Source of the DNA: Brassica napus
Taxonomy: Eukaryota; Streptophyta; Magnoliopsida; Brassicales; Brassicaceae
Assembly: GCF_020379485.1 (NCBI RefSeq)
Contig: NC_063446.1
Location: 24,268,610 to 24,332,609 of the forward strand
Reading direction: 5' to 3'
DNA: 64,000 nt
Shown here: positions 13,472 through 23,154 of the stretch, piece after piece
How the letters are laid out: each line of letters starts with the position of its first letter
How positions within the stretch are numbered: the first letter of the stretch is position 1
The notes under the pieces: generated by a model
Seen by the model: only the letters and a program-made list of their open reading frames with translations
Told to the model about the DNA's origin: nothing
Database searches by the model: none
Made by a program: the position numbers and the translations under genes

Positions 13472-13484
13472 AGTGTGGGGGAGT
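13472..13484 (+). promoter_or_regulatory. Polypurine tract
   Basis: GTGTGGGGGAGT immediately before the 3' LTR; expected priming site for second-strand DNA synthesis. Confidence 0.75.
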
Positions 13485-15161
13485 TGATGTGTTGTGATTT
13501 TGCATAGTTTTAGCTTTGTTATTTCATATATATTCATGCATTAACCTTACATTTATTTGCATTTAGAGTCTATTGCATGTACATTTGCATCTTGTAGGTG
13601 TTGGATGAATTGTTTGGAGTTTTGGAGGTGATTAGAGCACAAAAGGAGCTTTCGAGGAGTCTTGAACCGAACGTGTGAAAGACAAGCATGGATGAAGGTC
13701 TTAAAGATATCTTTTGAAACTTGTCTTTTGGGAAGACATGGTAAATTGAGTTAGCTTTACAATGGAGGTGGTTTCAAGTCGTTTGGAGCTGTATTGAGGG
13801 ATTTATGATCAAAATACTACACACATATCAGTATGACATTCCTAGCGGCCACCCTAGCAACATCAACAATAGCCTTCGAATTTTAAGCCTTTAGACTCAT
13901 TTTTATTCACTTAAAACCTATAAAACTCATTACTATTCATTATTCTTCTTATTTTTGGTATTCTAAAGGTGTGTGCAACATGGAGAAAGTGGAGAAAACT
14001 TTAATGAGTGAGTTTTATCTCTTTAAAGCTTGCAACATGGGGGATGGGTTGTCTATCATGAGTTTGGTGGCTCTTTTGGCCTAACTTTCTCTACCTTTTC
14101 TGAAGAGGCAAGACTACTTTGGCCATATGAAGGGGCAAAAGGTGTTCTATAATGGAAGAAAGTGGAGAATAACTTTTATGAGTGTGTTTTATGCTTTATG
14201 CTTTCACATGATGGATGTGTTGTCATCCTCCTTTACTTAGGCTATAAAAGAGACTGCAAGGGGAAGGAGGAAGACACAATACACAGAGTACAATACAACA
14301 AAGAGTAGAGAGTGAAAGTTTTATAGTTTCATATTTTGTATTTTGAGAGTTTGAGAAAAAACATTTGTTCTTGGAGTGTTCTTGAAGTTTATGTTATAAA
14401 GTCTTGTTTTCCTTTAGCCATTCTCTTCATCTAATTTCTGTTTTTTTTTTCATATATCATATCATCTTGGTTATGCTTCTATCCATCATGGGATTAAGTG
14501 TAAACAAGATGATTAGTGAGTAATCACCCTTAGGATCAATGGGTTAGGTAGATTAATGGGTGATTAGGGAAGAGTTAAGGTGTTCTAATGGTTAAATGCT
14601 TAGATTTCTATGCTTACTAAGTATTCTTAATGCTAGATTAATTTTGGCCATTTTAATTTAGATTCTAAGTGTTTGTAGGGCATCGAAAGTGTTTGCATAA
14701 TGCTTGAATGGACCTAGTAAAGCTCTAGCTTGAATAACCAAGGAATTGTTGTTAGGATTGCTAGATGGTTAGTAGTCTAGAACTTAATGTATGTTTGAGT
14801 GAACAAAACGAACGGAAGTTGATGTTTAGTTCATATTTGCATAAGGGTTTCTACCACGGGAGTGGATTAATCTAAATTGAATGAAATCTAGACCAATAGA
14901 AAGTTAAGATTATTTGAAGTTAGACGCCTTGATTTAGAACTATCACCTTGAAATCAATTGCCTATATACCCATTGGTTCTTCTTTGTTATATTTGAATTA
15001 AAACTCAAGTTATTTCGCACTATTACTTGTTACAAACAAACATCATTTGATTGCACTTAGATTGAGATAAATGGCTTGCATTCTTAGTGCTTAGAATCAC
15101 TAGAGATTGGATTGACATCTTAAGTACTACAACACTTAAGGATTAAACTTATCCTTTATCA
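13485..15161 (+). repeat. 3' LTR of the complete Athila
   Basis: 1677 bp, nearly identical to the 5' LTR; differences seen near the equivalents of positions 4333, 4411, 5476, 5547 and 5607. Ends CCTTTATCA and is followed by the duplication GCCTT. Confidence 0.95.
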
Positions 15162-16849
15162 GCCTTCCCCTACCCAACCAAATGATTTAGACCAATTGAC
15201 CATTTGCAAGAATCCACCTGATGTTTTGTGCTTAATGAATGTGAGAGTTGGTTGATTTGAATGTGTGGATGCTTGATGACGAATGTAAGGGCAAAAAGAG
15301 TTGAGATAGGCCTAGAGAAGCTAGAGTGTAATAAGAGAGTGTGCTCATGTTGGATTAGATGTTGAATTGAGTGCTAGTTGTGTTTCTTTTGGCCAAGAGC
15401 TCCCATCTTCAAACCTCTCTCCCTATGAGTTCTAGAAAGTTCACTTGTGGACAAGTAAATGAAGTCGCTCGCGTTCTCGTTACTCCGAATCGTCTTAGAT
15501 GACCCTGGAGCGACCAGCCCAGAGTGACTATCTCAAGTCACTCCAGCCAGAGCGACCTACCGGAGCGACGCAATGAACTCGTTCGCCCTATACGCTTCGG
15601 AGCGACCTCCTAGAGCGACAAGGCGAAGTCGCTCCATCTCCTAGAGCGACCAGTTCAGAGCGATAAGGCGAAGTCGCTCCAGCTCCTAGAGCGACCTCAC
15701 CATAGCGACCAGTCCAGAGCGACGCGCCGAGGTCACTCGCATCTCACACCCCTCTCGGAGCGACCTCCCAAAGCGACACCCCGAGGTCGCTCGCGTCTCT
15801 ATGGCGAGACGACACGAAGCAAAGCCCGGAGCGACCTCTCAGAGCGACCCACTGAGGTCGCTCCCGAAGGCCAGAGCGACCTCTCGGAGCGACATGCCGA
15901 GGTCGCTCCGCGTCTATTATTGGGTCGATTTTCTATTTTACTTAAGGGCCTTTTGGTCATTTCATGATGCACGTTTTTATTTTCTAAACCTATGTTTTAA
16001 TACTCTGTAAGCCACGAGGAGGAGAGAATCTTTTGGGGATCTATTGAGAAATACACAAAAAACTCTCTTGAGAAGTTTATCTCTTGGATTTTGATTGTTA
16101 TGTTCTTGTGTTCTTGTTGATTTCTTATCTATTTCTCTACATGATTAATCTGAAATCCAATATGGGTTTAAGAGGAATCATGGAGATTAGTGAGTAATCA
16201 CCTTTTGAATTCATGGGTTAGGGAGATTAAGGGTGATTAGGTTAGTTCTAGGATGTTTTAGTGTAGATCATTCTTGTTCCTTGCTATTAGAGTATTCCTA
16301 ATGCATCTTCTGAGTTGGCCACTCAAAAGTTGATCAATAGGCATTTCTCACCCGAAAGGTGTTTGATGAAATGCCTGAGACAATTCTCCTAGGCTTTTAG
16401 TATACTTTGCCAAAGACATTTGTTGTTAAATGTGCTAAAATAGCTAATAGACTTGTTTGTAATGATTGCTTTCATATTATTCAACCAAAGACATTTGATG
16501 TTTGAGATATGTTAGCAAATGAGCATTCATCTAGACATAGAGCTTGCTTAGAATTGTGTCTAGGCTTACGGTAGATAGTTTGATTAATCATTTGTCATCC
16601 TTAGTTCGAAACTTGATCACCCAAGGTCTAATCCCTATACCCATGGGTTCTCTTTTCCCTTAGTCAAGAAAGTATCATCCTGTTATTGCTTATTAGTTTT
16701 AGTCATAACTTAAAAATCATCTAAATCATTGGTTGCACTTAGATTAAGTGAGTACTTGCATTCTCGGTGCTTTGATATCCCTCAGAACTGGTTCGACAAT
16801 CACTATACTACAACATTTGTCTTAGGGGCATTGAAAACTCCTAACATCA
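15162..16849 (+). mobile_element. Older Athila relative, right part with its 3' LTR
   Basis: Continues the element interrupted at 4195. 15162-15466 resembles the last noncoding stretch of the complete element up to 'cttgtggacaagtaaa'. No purine tract is seen where one is expected, so a small deletion is likely. The LTR runs from about 15467 to CATCA at 16849. Its last 700 bp align loosely with the complete element's LTR (for example 'gattagtgagtaatcacc' at 16191). After 16849 the sequence becomes exon sequence of a PAS kinase gene. Confidence 0.75.
15467..15915 (+). repeat. Dense GAGCGACC / GGTCGCTC repeat array in the LTR
   Basis: About 450 bp in which GAGCGACC and its reverse complement GGTCGCTC (with GAAGTCGCTCC variants) recur every 10-25 bases in both orientations. 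The block is GC-rich against AT-rich surroundings. The mixed orientation allows many small hairpins. It lies upstream of the presumed LTR transcript start. Confidence 0.8.
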
Positions 16850-17096
16850 AGCTTCTCCATCAGTTCTTGGAATGTGGGTCTGAGCTTTGTATCTGTGCAA
16901 GAAACCAAAAAAAGAAACACGGATTAATGTCAAGCATTGGCTGTCAAATACGTAGAACATCTAAACCAATGAGAACCGTAATACTAATTAAAACGGTTAT
17001 ATAGTGTATTATGCGGTAATCAATATGTTGAGCTTACCTTTGCCAACACCTCTGCATTAATGGGATCCAAAGAGGATCAATGTCCTTGCCTCTAGT

Positions 17097-17305
17097 CAGG
17101 GCCGATCCACTTGAAGAGGTGTGGGGTCATCTGACACCACAAAAAACAAGATAAAAATCTGTTTTGTGTAGGAAAACAGTAAAAAAACATGTAGCAGAAT
17201 TGGTAAAATAAGGTGCTTGACCCACACAACTCAAGTTCGATACCCAGAAAAGATATTTTTATTTGTTTTTGACACCAGACATAATCACTTCTGGGTCCGC
17301 CACTG
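17097..17305. mobile_element. hAT-type MITE (209 bp)
   Basis: Begins CAGGGCCGATCCA and ends TGGGTCCGCCACTG, imperfect inverted termini of the CAGGGGCGGA type known from plant hAT elements. It is flanked by the 8-bp duplication CCTCTAGT/CCTCTCGT (one mismatch), the hAT size. The paralogous exon at 22620-22640 reads CCTCTGGT uninterrupted, giving the empty site. Confidence 0.82.
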
Positions 17306-17749
17306 CCTCTCGTTCATGAATTCCACAGCTCCAGTCACCTGTAGATATTTCAAATTAAGCATCTCTGAGTATTTGATACGTGTATTGAAGCCCAAGCTTA
17401 TGATCCACTAACGTGTGTGTATCTCTTTCTTTTCGTAGTTGCATTTATAAAAACAACTAGTGGTTAGCGCCAGATTTTTATAATAATTTAAATAGATAGT
17501 TTTGATATTAAAATGTATTTTAGTGAATTTATCAAATTTTATTATCATTTAAACACTATTTTTCAAAATTATAAAACTATTTTTATTTTAGGTTTAATTC
17601 CTATATCATTGATTATGAGGTTTAGAAAACCTCAAAAACCAATGGTTGGCAAGCTTTTTGGAAGAAGTTCTTGATCGACATGATGTACATTAGAGTTAGT
17701 TAGTCTCTACCCAAACTTCCCTAACCAACAAAGCTTCTCAACCAACGAC

Positions 17750-18028
17750 ATGGAGCCAGCTCACATTGCAGCTAAAGACAACGTGGTGAAACACAACAAA
17801 ACCGACTTCGAAGTTCCTTTGCTTATGGATGATTTTAGAAACTTCTCACCGAACCTGAAACTTCCTCTTGTTTCAAAGCTTCCATCACTCAACCTCTTTA
17901 ACGTTCCGGTTTCTCTCAAAGGTCTTAAAGCTGCAGGTGCTAAGCTTGGTCAAGACGTTCTTCGTTGCAACAATGTCTCTGAGATTGTTGCTGTTAATCA
18001 TCAGACAGGTTTACCAGCTAGTGCATGA
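17750..18028 (+). CDS. Unrecognised 92-aa protein inside the Helitron
   Basis: An open frame from ATG at 17750 to TGA at 18028, opposite in strand to the captured REVOLUTA exons. The protein is soluble-looking, begins MEPAHIAAKDNVVKH and contains a Leu/Pro-rich middle (KLPLVSKLPSLNLFNVPVS). No signal peptide, membrane segment or known motif is visible. It may be another captured gene piece, since its neighbours in the Helitron are; an AT-rich spacer precedes it and no promoter is evident. I do not recognise the family. Confidence 0.4.
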   Translation: MEPAHIAAKDNVVKHNKTDFEVPLLMDDFRNFSPNLKLPLVSKLPSLNLFNVPVSLKGLKAAGAKLGQDVLRCNNVSEIVAVNHQTGLPASA

Positions 18029-18231
18029 AGTTCTGAAGATAGTTCCGTTAAAAACGGATGATTATTTGTTTCTCTTTAAGTATATGATTAAAGGCTTAAA
18101 TATATATATGTAAAACACAATGAAAATTTGAACAAAAAAGAGACAAGACACTTACGCAACAACGACAAAAAGAGTGTTGTCTATAATGTAAATTTGATTA
18201 GCCTTTACTAATACACTCATCAAAGATGAGA

Positions 18232-18960
18232 CTACACAAACGACCAGTTTACAAAGGAGAAAGCAAGACAATGCAAATTATTATTATTGTCGTTATCGGA
18301 TACAGCAAACACTTTCCAAGCAACAGCTTCTTCATAAGTGACATGTCCCCCATTGTAGACAAACAGATTCCTGAAGGCAAGCACGCAAATCCCTGTAGAG
18401 ACAAAACTAAGGAGTCGCAGACATTATCTTATGACCGTAAGGTTTTTTTTTTGTTTTTTTACCTGTTGCATTAGCTTGGCGAAGTCTGAGCAGAGAGCCT
18501 TTCGACCAGATTCATCAAAGATCTTTTTCAGTGGAATGTCTTGTAAGGCTACAAGTGTTGTCTCTAGCATGTCTAAACCAGCTTGGTTCGCGAACATAAA
18601 CACTGGTTGAGGCTGCAAACATAACATAGACTATATTAAACCAGGCATGGTTAAAATGTTTAAAATTACCCTATGGACACTCTGACTCAACACAAGATGG
18701 CATCTTGGTGATTCCATATAAGTTTCAACAGAGTCTTGCTTCCAAGAGAGTCAATCGTTTACTAACTCCGAGCCTAAGTGGTGACTGCAACAACAAACAT
18801 TAGACTTAAGACATCATCATTAGTTAGCTCAAGGTTTGTAATGAAAGAAAGAAAACTCACATGTAGCTTTGAGAGATCCACTGGGAAAGGGTAACGGCTT
18901 CAGAGACCCGGGGACAACTTGGAGCCAAGACCCAGTCTGTAAACTTCAAATTATCTGAAA
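18232..18960 (-). pseudogene. Captured C-terminal exons of a REVOLUTA-like HD-ZIP III gene
   Basis: At least four exons with their introns cover the C-terminal MEKHLA region of an HD-ZIP III transcription factor. In order: about 18958-18870 (VSEAVTLSQWISQSY), about 18785-18668 (LGSELVN, then in another frame LIWNHQDAILC), 18612-18463 (QPVFMFANQAGLDMLETTL) and 18392-18232 (ending NLHCLAFSFVNWSFV and TAG). The Asn run and terminus favour REVOLUTA over PHB, PHV, ATHB8 or ATHB15. Breaks are a frameshift and in-frame stop in the second piece and a 1-base loss after STMG in the last exon. Homeodomain, leucine zipper, START domain and the miR165/166 site are absent. Confidence 0.85.
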
Positions 18961-19075
18961 TAAAAAATTTGGAGCATCAGATTCTTAAGCGTACAGCCAT
19001 TCTTTTTCCCCACCACAATGACATATTAATCATAGCTTACAGATAATATATTATCAACAACAATAAAGATTTTAC

Positions 19076-19289
19076 CTTAGGATTATAAGCAATGCCACCA
19101 AATGTGCTGAAAGTATCATACACGATCTTTTCATCCACATCCTGTAAAAGCAAAACCTAATCCGCTATTGTAGTGAAATACCAATATTTCACAATATAGT
19201 TACCACCCGATATCATATATACATACAGAGCCAAGGTTTCCAATGAAAAGATTAGTACCAACATCGAAAGTCTTCCTATCTTGAGAGCC
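19076..19289 (-). pseudogene. Captured exons of an SF3B4/SAP49-like splicing factor
   Basis: Two short exons (19227-19289 and 19076-19141), split by an intron with GT-AG ends, encode the start of the second RNA-recognition motif of SF3B4/SAP49. Diagnostic strings are TNLFIGNLG (RNP2) and DVDEKIVYDTFSTFGGIAYNPK. The usual wording is [21 protein letters not shown], so a few codons are lost or changed at the junction. The fragment lies upstream of the REVOLUTA exons on the same strand within the Helitron, so a chimeric transcript is conceivable. Confidence 0.75.
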
Positions 19290-20754
19290 CTAATTCAATT
19301 ACAACAGGAGAAAAAATATATATTAGAAAACTCCTAAGAGGAGCAATTAAATACGTCTATGCACCAAAACTCGCAAGAATCCAAGTTCCCAAAACCTTTT
19401 TTTTTTTTTTGCTAAAAAATTCCTAAAAACTTCCTAGTAAATAAAAAATATTATGCTTAATAACAAAAGAATGAAAGATAGAGGAACAAATGTATCTTGT
19501 TTAGATGAATAGGTTTCCCATGGAGCTTGTTTATGTTATAAATCTTGATTCCTGCATAAAACGTTACCATTTATCTCGTTTGAGTTGAACTGAACATCGC
19601 AGAAAGGTCTGATATTTATAGTTGAGGCTTTAGCCGGTTACGGTTTCTTGAAACGAAGAGGTAGATTGAATGCTTCAAGTGGGTGGAGTAGATTAATCAC
19701 GGAAAACTCGGAGTAAAGAACAGATTTATGGATGGTGATATGTTACGAAGATTGGAACGACGCTTACAGTCTCTGTGGAATCTCATCGTCGAGGTTGTGG
19801 AAGACGAAACCTAATTTAGAATGAGTTTCTAACAGGGCTTTAGGTTCGGGCTTAATTTGTGAATATAAAAAAGCTCAGTTCAAATAAGTGCATTTAGAAA
19901 ACCGGCTGAACAAAAAATTCGCAAGTGGCCTGATGTGTCGACACGTGGCGTAAAACGCCCCACTTTCCATGGTGACGTGGACGCAGGAGAAGAAAGAAAA
20001 TCATGTTTTATTGTTATAGATAGCTGCATAGAGTTGAGAGTTTTCCATGGGATCTTCTCTATGGCAAGCACTACTCCAAAGCTGTAAATATCAGACATGT
20101 ATCAATGATTTAAGAATAGCTAGTTAGCATTGAAGGCTAGAAGAACAATTAATCAAAGGTTTTCTACATTCTCATCATCATATATTCCAACGATTCTACA
20201 TTCTTTTATTATGTAACTTGCGTTTTTAAATGCAGGAACTTTTACAGAGGCATTGTGAAAACAGTCAATCAATACGAAAAAAGTTGAGATGTAACAACCA
20301 GAAAATGTATGGGAGTTTACAATGTAAACAATTGAGAACAAAATATATAAAAGACAAAAAATACGAATAATCTTGAGGAGGGGCAATAAGGTTTTTATAA
20401 GAGGACAATAAGTGTATTAATGATTTGATTACTTGGTTTGCAAGACATCTTCCAGTGAGATATCAGTACAGTGGCTACTTCATGCTCTTCTTGTTGAATG
20501 TGTGCCTGCAACAATTTATTCACAGCTTCATTTTGAGAATCAATTTCCTTCACGAACAATTGTATTCTTCCTTTGCATATCTATTAGCCTTTGAGGAGAT
20601 AATTCTCAGGTAAGGCAGCACGAGTAGATTGGAACTGTATTGTATATACTTCCTTTGCAGCTCTCTTAGCCTCTCCGTCAGTTCTTGGAATGTAGGTCTC
20701 AGCTTTGCATCGCTGCCGTGAGAAACAAGCAAATATAGAATAAACACAAATTAA

Positions 20755-22479
20755 TCTCCTATGTATTAATCCTGAAGCATTACAACATATTTTCGTAGCC
20801 ACGTGTCATCACAAGAATGATCCTTAGAATTGTTAGGAAAATAAGTTGGTCCATATAAATATATACTATGCTTTTTATTAAATTAACTATCAAATTAATT
20901 AGTAGTGTACAAAATAATATTTTTTCTTTCCTTAAATAAAAGCTATGGAATTACCTAATATGGTTAACATATATATGACAAATTAATGATTATGAATAAT
21001 ACATATTTGATAACAATTTTTCTAACCTCTCTCTTTTTTGTTTAATTTTATAATATTAAAATAAATTAAACAATAACATTAAGCATATAATAAAAAAAAT
21101 AGATTTTTACTTATATGTTATATTTTGAATTTTTAAAAACGACTATAAATTACTAAAAAAGGTAAAACTCTCACATTGAAAATTTTGTGAATAATGGTTT
21201 AACTTTTTTTTGTTCAAGCAAGATACAAATGATGATCATATATCGTAGGGGTGGGCGTTCGGATACACGTTCGGGTCCGTATCGGGTATTTCAGTATAAA
21301 AGTATAAAACCCGTTCAGATATTTCTACACTTCGAGTCGGATTCGGATATTTTATGTTCAAATTTGGATATTTTGGGCCGGGTTCAGATATTTAAATTTT
21401 GAAGAAGAAATAAATAAATGATTCATTGTTTAAGTTTTTTTGTATTTAAAATATATTTTAACTGGTTTTCTAATTTTTAAAAAATTAAACTATTAATAGG
21501 TTTAGAGATAAAACTTTAAAAATAGAAATACACTGATTTAGTTGTTGTTTTGAAATTTTAGATGCAACTTTTGTTAATGCAAAAAAAAAAGAGCTTGATA
21601 TATATTTTAAGTGAGTAGCAAATAATTTTGTCCATAATTATATGTATATTATCTAATTTTGAGCTATAAGCATCATTAATATAAATATTTTGAATAAAAT
21701 GACAGAAGTAAACTAGAAATATAGGGTTAAGTATATCTTCGAATATCCATTCGGGTTCGGATATTACCCGTTTGGATTCAAATATTACCCGAATTGGTGA
21801 AATAAGTAATTTGTTTTGTTGTTCTAGAATTAGATGATTTTTAGACCGAGCTGGTGAATATATACTAGACAAACATTTATATTTCGAGTCTTCACTTATA
21901 TATTCTATAACAGGTTGATATATTAGATTTGAACACTAATCTGTTAATATAGTTTTCCGGTGATTTTTTTTCAAAATTTTGATTTTTAGATATGTATCTG
22001 GAGTGAAAATAATTTCAGATATGTCCATTTTTTTAAAAAACTGACACTAATTTAATTCACCGAATTCATAGAAGAAGTTAAAAAATAAACTTAACTCATA
22101 TCAATAAAACAAAGACGAGAATGAAAACACAATTTTATAGAGGTAGAAAATGAACTCACCTATGAAGAGTCAATAGTAAAAAAATCGAGAGTAGAAAACT
22201 TAATCCTCTTTCGTCATTATACAATCGATGTTGCATATTTGGTTTGGTGATTTGTGTCAGCCGCAAAACTTAATTTTCTTTTATGCATATGAAGTCTTAA
22301 AAATAATTAAAATGAGATGTAATACGTTAACTCTTCAACAACAATGATATATTTAAGAGACTAACATGTATATTCGCCATTTTATAATCGATAAAGATTG
22401 TAGTGTTGCAAAATGTTAAAATTATTTAATAAACAAACATTATTATAAAAACTCACCCCGCGCGCGAGTTATCAGGTAG
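20755..22479 (+). mobile_element. Non-autonomous Helitron in the last intron of copy B
   Basis: Compared with the same intron of copy C, 1725 bp are inserted between A and T of 'ttaa|tgtcac'. The insert starts TCTCCTATGTATTAATCC and ends with a GC hairpin (CCCGCGCGCG) about 15 bases before GTAG, close to the Helitron CTRR rule. No protein is encoded. The interior holds a common 'ttcgggt...ttcggata' repeat at 21249-21400 and again near 21740. The inserted DNA makes the last intron about 1.86 kb long. Confidence 0.75.
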
Positions 22480-23134
22480 TGTCACTATTATTAGGCGTCT
22501 AATACATAGAACATTCAATAAAAAAACGTAATAATTAAATGTTATATTCTTCTAGTTTAAAGCTTACTTGTGCCAACAACTCTCCATTAATGAGATCCAA
22601 AGAGGATCAATGTCCTTTGGAATTTCCAGCCTCTGGTTCATGAACCCCACAGCTCCAATCACCTGCATAGAGTTGAGAGCTTCCCATGGGATCTTCTCTG
22701 TGGCAAGCTCCCAGAGTACTACTCCAAAGCTGTAAACATCAGACCTGTATTAATGAATATTAAGAAGAGCTAGTTTAGCAAACAAGGCTTGTAAGAACAA
22801 TTAATCAAAGGGAACTTAACCAAACAGAACACTGAGAATATACTTCTCATCAGCAGACTCATTTCGAAGAACTTCTGGTGCCATCCACTGAGGCTGCAAA
22901 ATAGGTAAAAAGGCAATCAAAGGACATTGTGAAATGCTGACTATAATCAAGACTCCAAATCGAGATGAGCATAGGTTTAAATACCGTTCCCTTCCCGGAC
23001 TTGGTGGTTAAGTATGTCTCATGCTTGACACGTGAAAGACCAAGGTCACCTGCCTGTTAGAGATGTAAGTCTAAGTTGACGATGTTTCTAGTTCCAGTCC
23101 GAAGATTTGGAGTCTCACCTTCTGAGCTTCATTA

Positions 23135-23154
23135 ATATATATATATATATATAT
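23135..23154. repeat. (AT)n microsatellite
   Basis: Ten AT units within an intron of copy B, next to the exon coding HRDLKSSN. Confidence 0.9.

Larger units (their letters stand above)
4196..15161 (+). mobile_element. Complete Athila (Ty3/gypsy) LTR retrotransposon
   Basis: A 10,966-bp element bounded by two LTRs of exactly 1677 bp (4196-5872 and 13485-15161) and flanked by the perfect 5-bp duplication GCCTT (4191-4195 and 15162-15166). Inside are a tRNA-Asp primer site, one uninterrupted gag-pol frame (6004-11724), about 1.76 kb of noncoding DNA and a purine tract directly before the 3' LTR. I counted about six differences between the LTRs, so the insertion is recent. The reverse transcriptase wording ([27 protein letters not shown]) is typical of the Athila clade. 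The env-like gene of many Athila elements is missing. Confidence 0.95.
17457..20020 (-). mobile_element. Gene-capturing Helitron
   Basis: On the minus strand the element starts TCTATAACAATAAAACATG at 20020 and ends CCACTAG at 17457. It is flanked by A on one side and T on the other, as expected for Helitrons (5' TC, 3' CTRR, inserted between A and T, no duplication). No strong hairpin is seen near the 3' end, so the exact end is less certain. It encodes no Rep/helicase and carries exon-intron pieces of at least two host genes (REVOLUTA-like and SF3B4-like) plus a 92-codon frame. Confidence 0.62.
16850..20157 (-). pseudogene. PAS/Raf-like kinase copy A, truncated and interrupted
   Basis: Pieces of the last two exons of the kinase seen intact at 35403-38813. 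16850-16897 matches the start of the final exon. 17035-17341 and 20024-20098 match the exon encoding SDIYSFGVV through the GAVGF region. The second exon is split by a hAT MITE (17097-17305), a short block (17342-17456) and a Helitron (17457-20020). A 9-bp deletion removes the WEL residues. Homology stops in the intron near 20157, where the 3' flank of copy B begins. On the left the gene is cut by the Athila LTR. The N-terminal PAS part and most of the kinase are missing; no function is expected. Confidence 0.8.

Noticed and set aside
21187..21402. 71-aa ORF with 'ttcggat' repeats
   Set aside because: It is a known type of dispersed noncoding repeat within a Helitron; no protein features.
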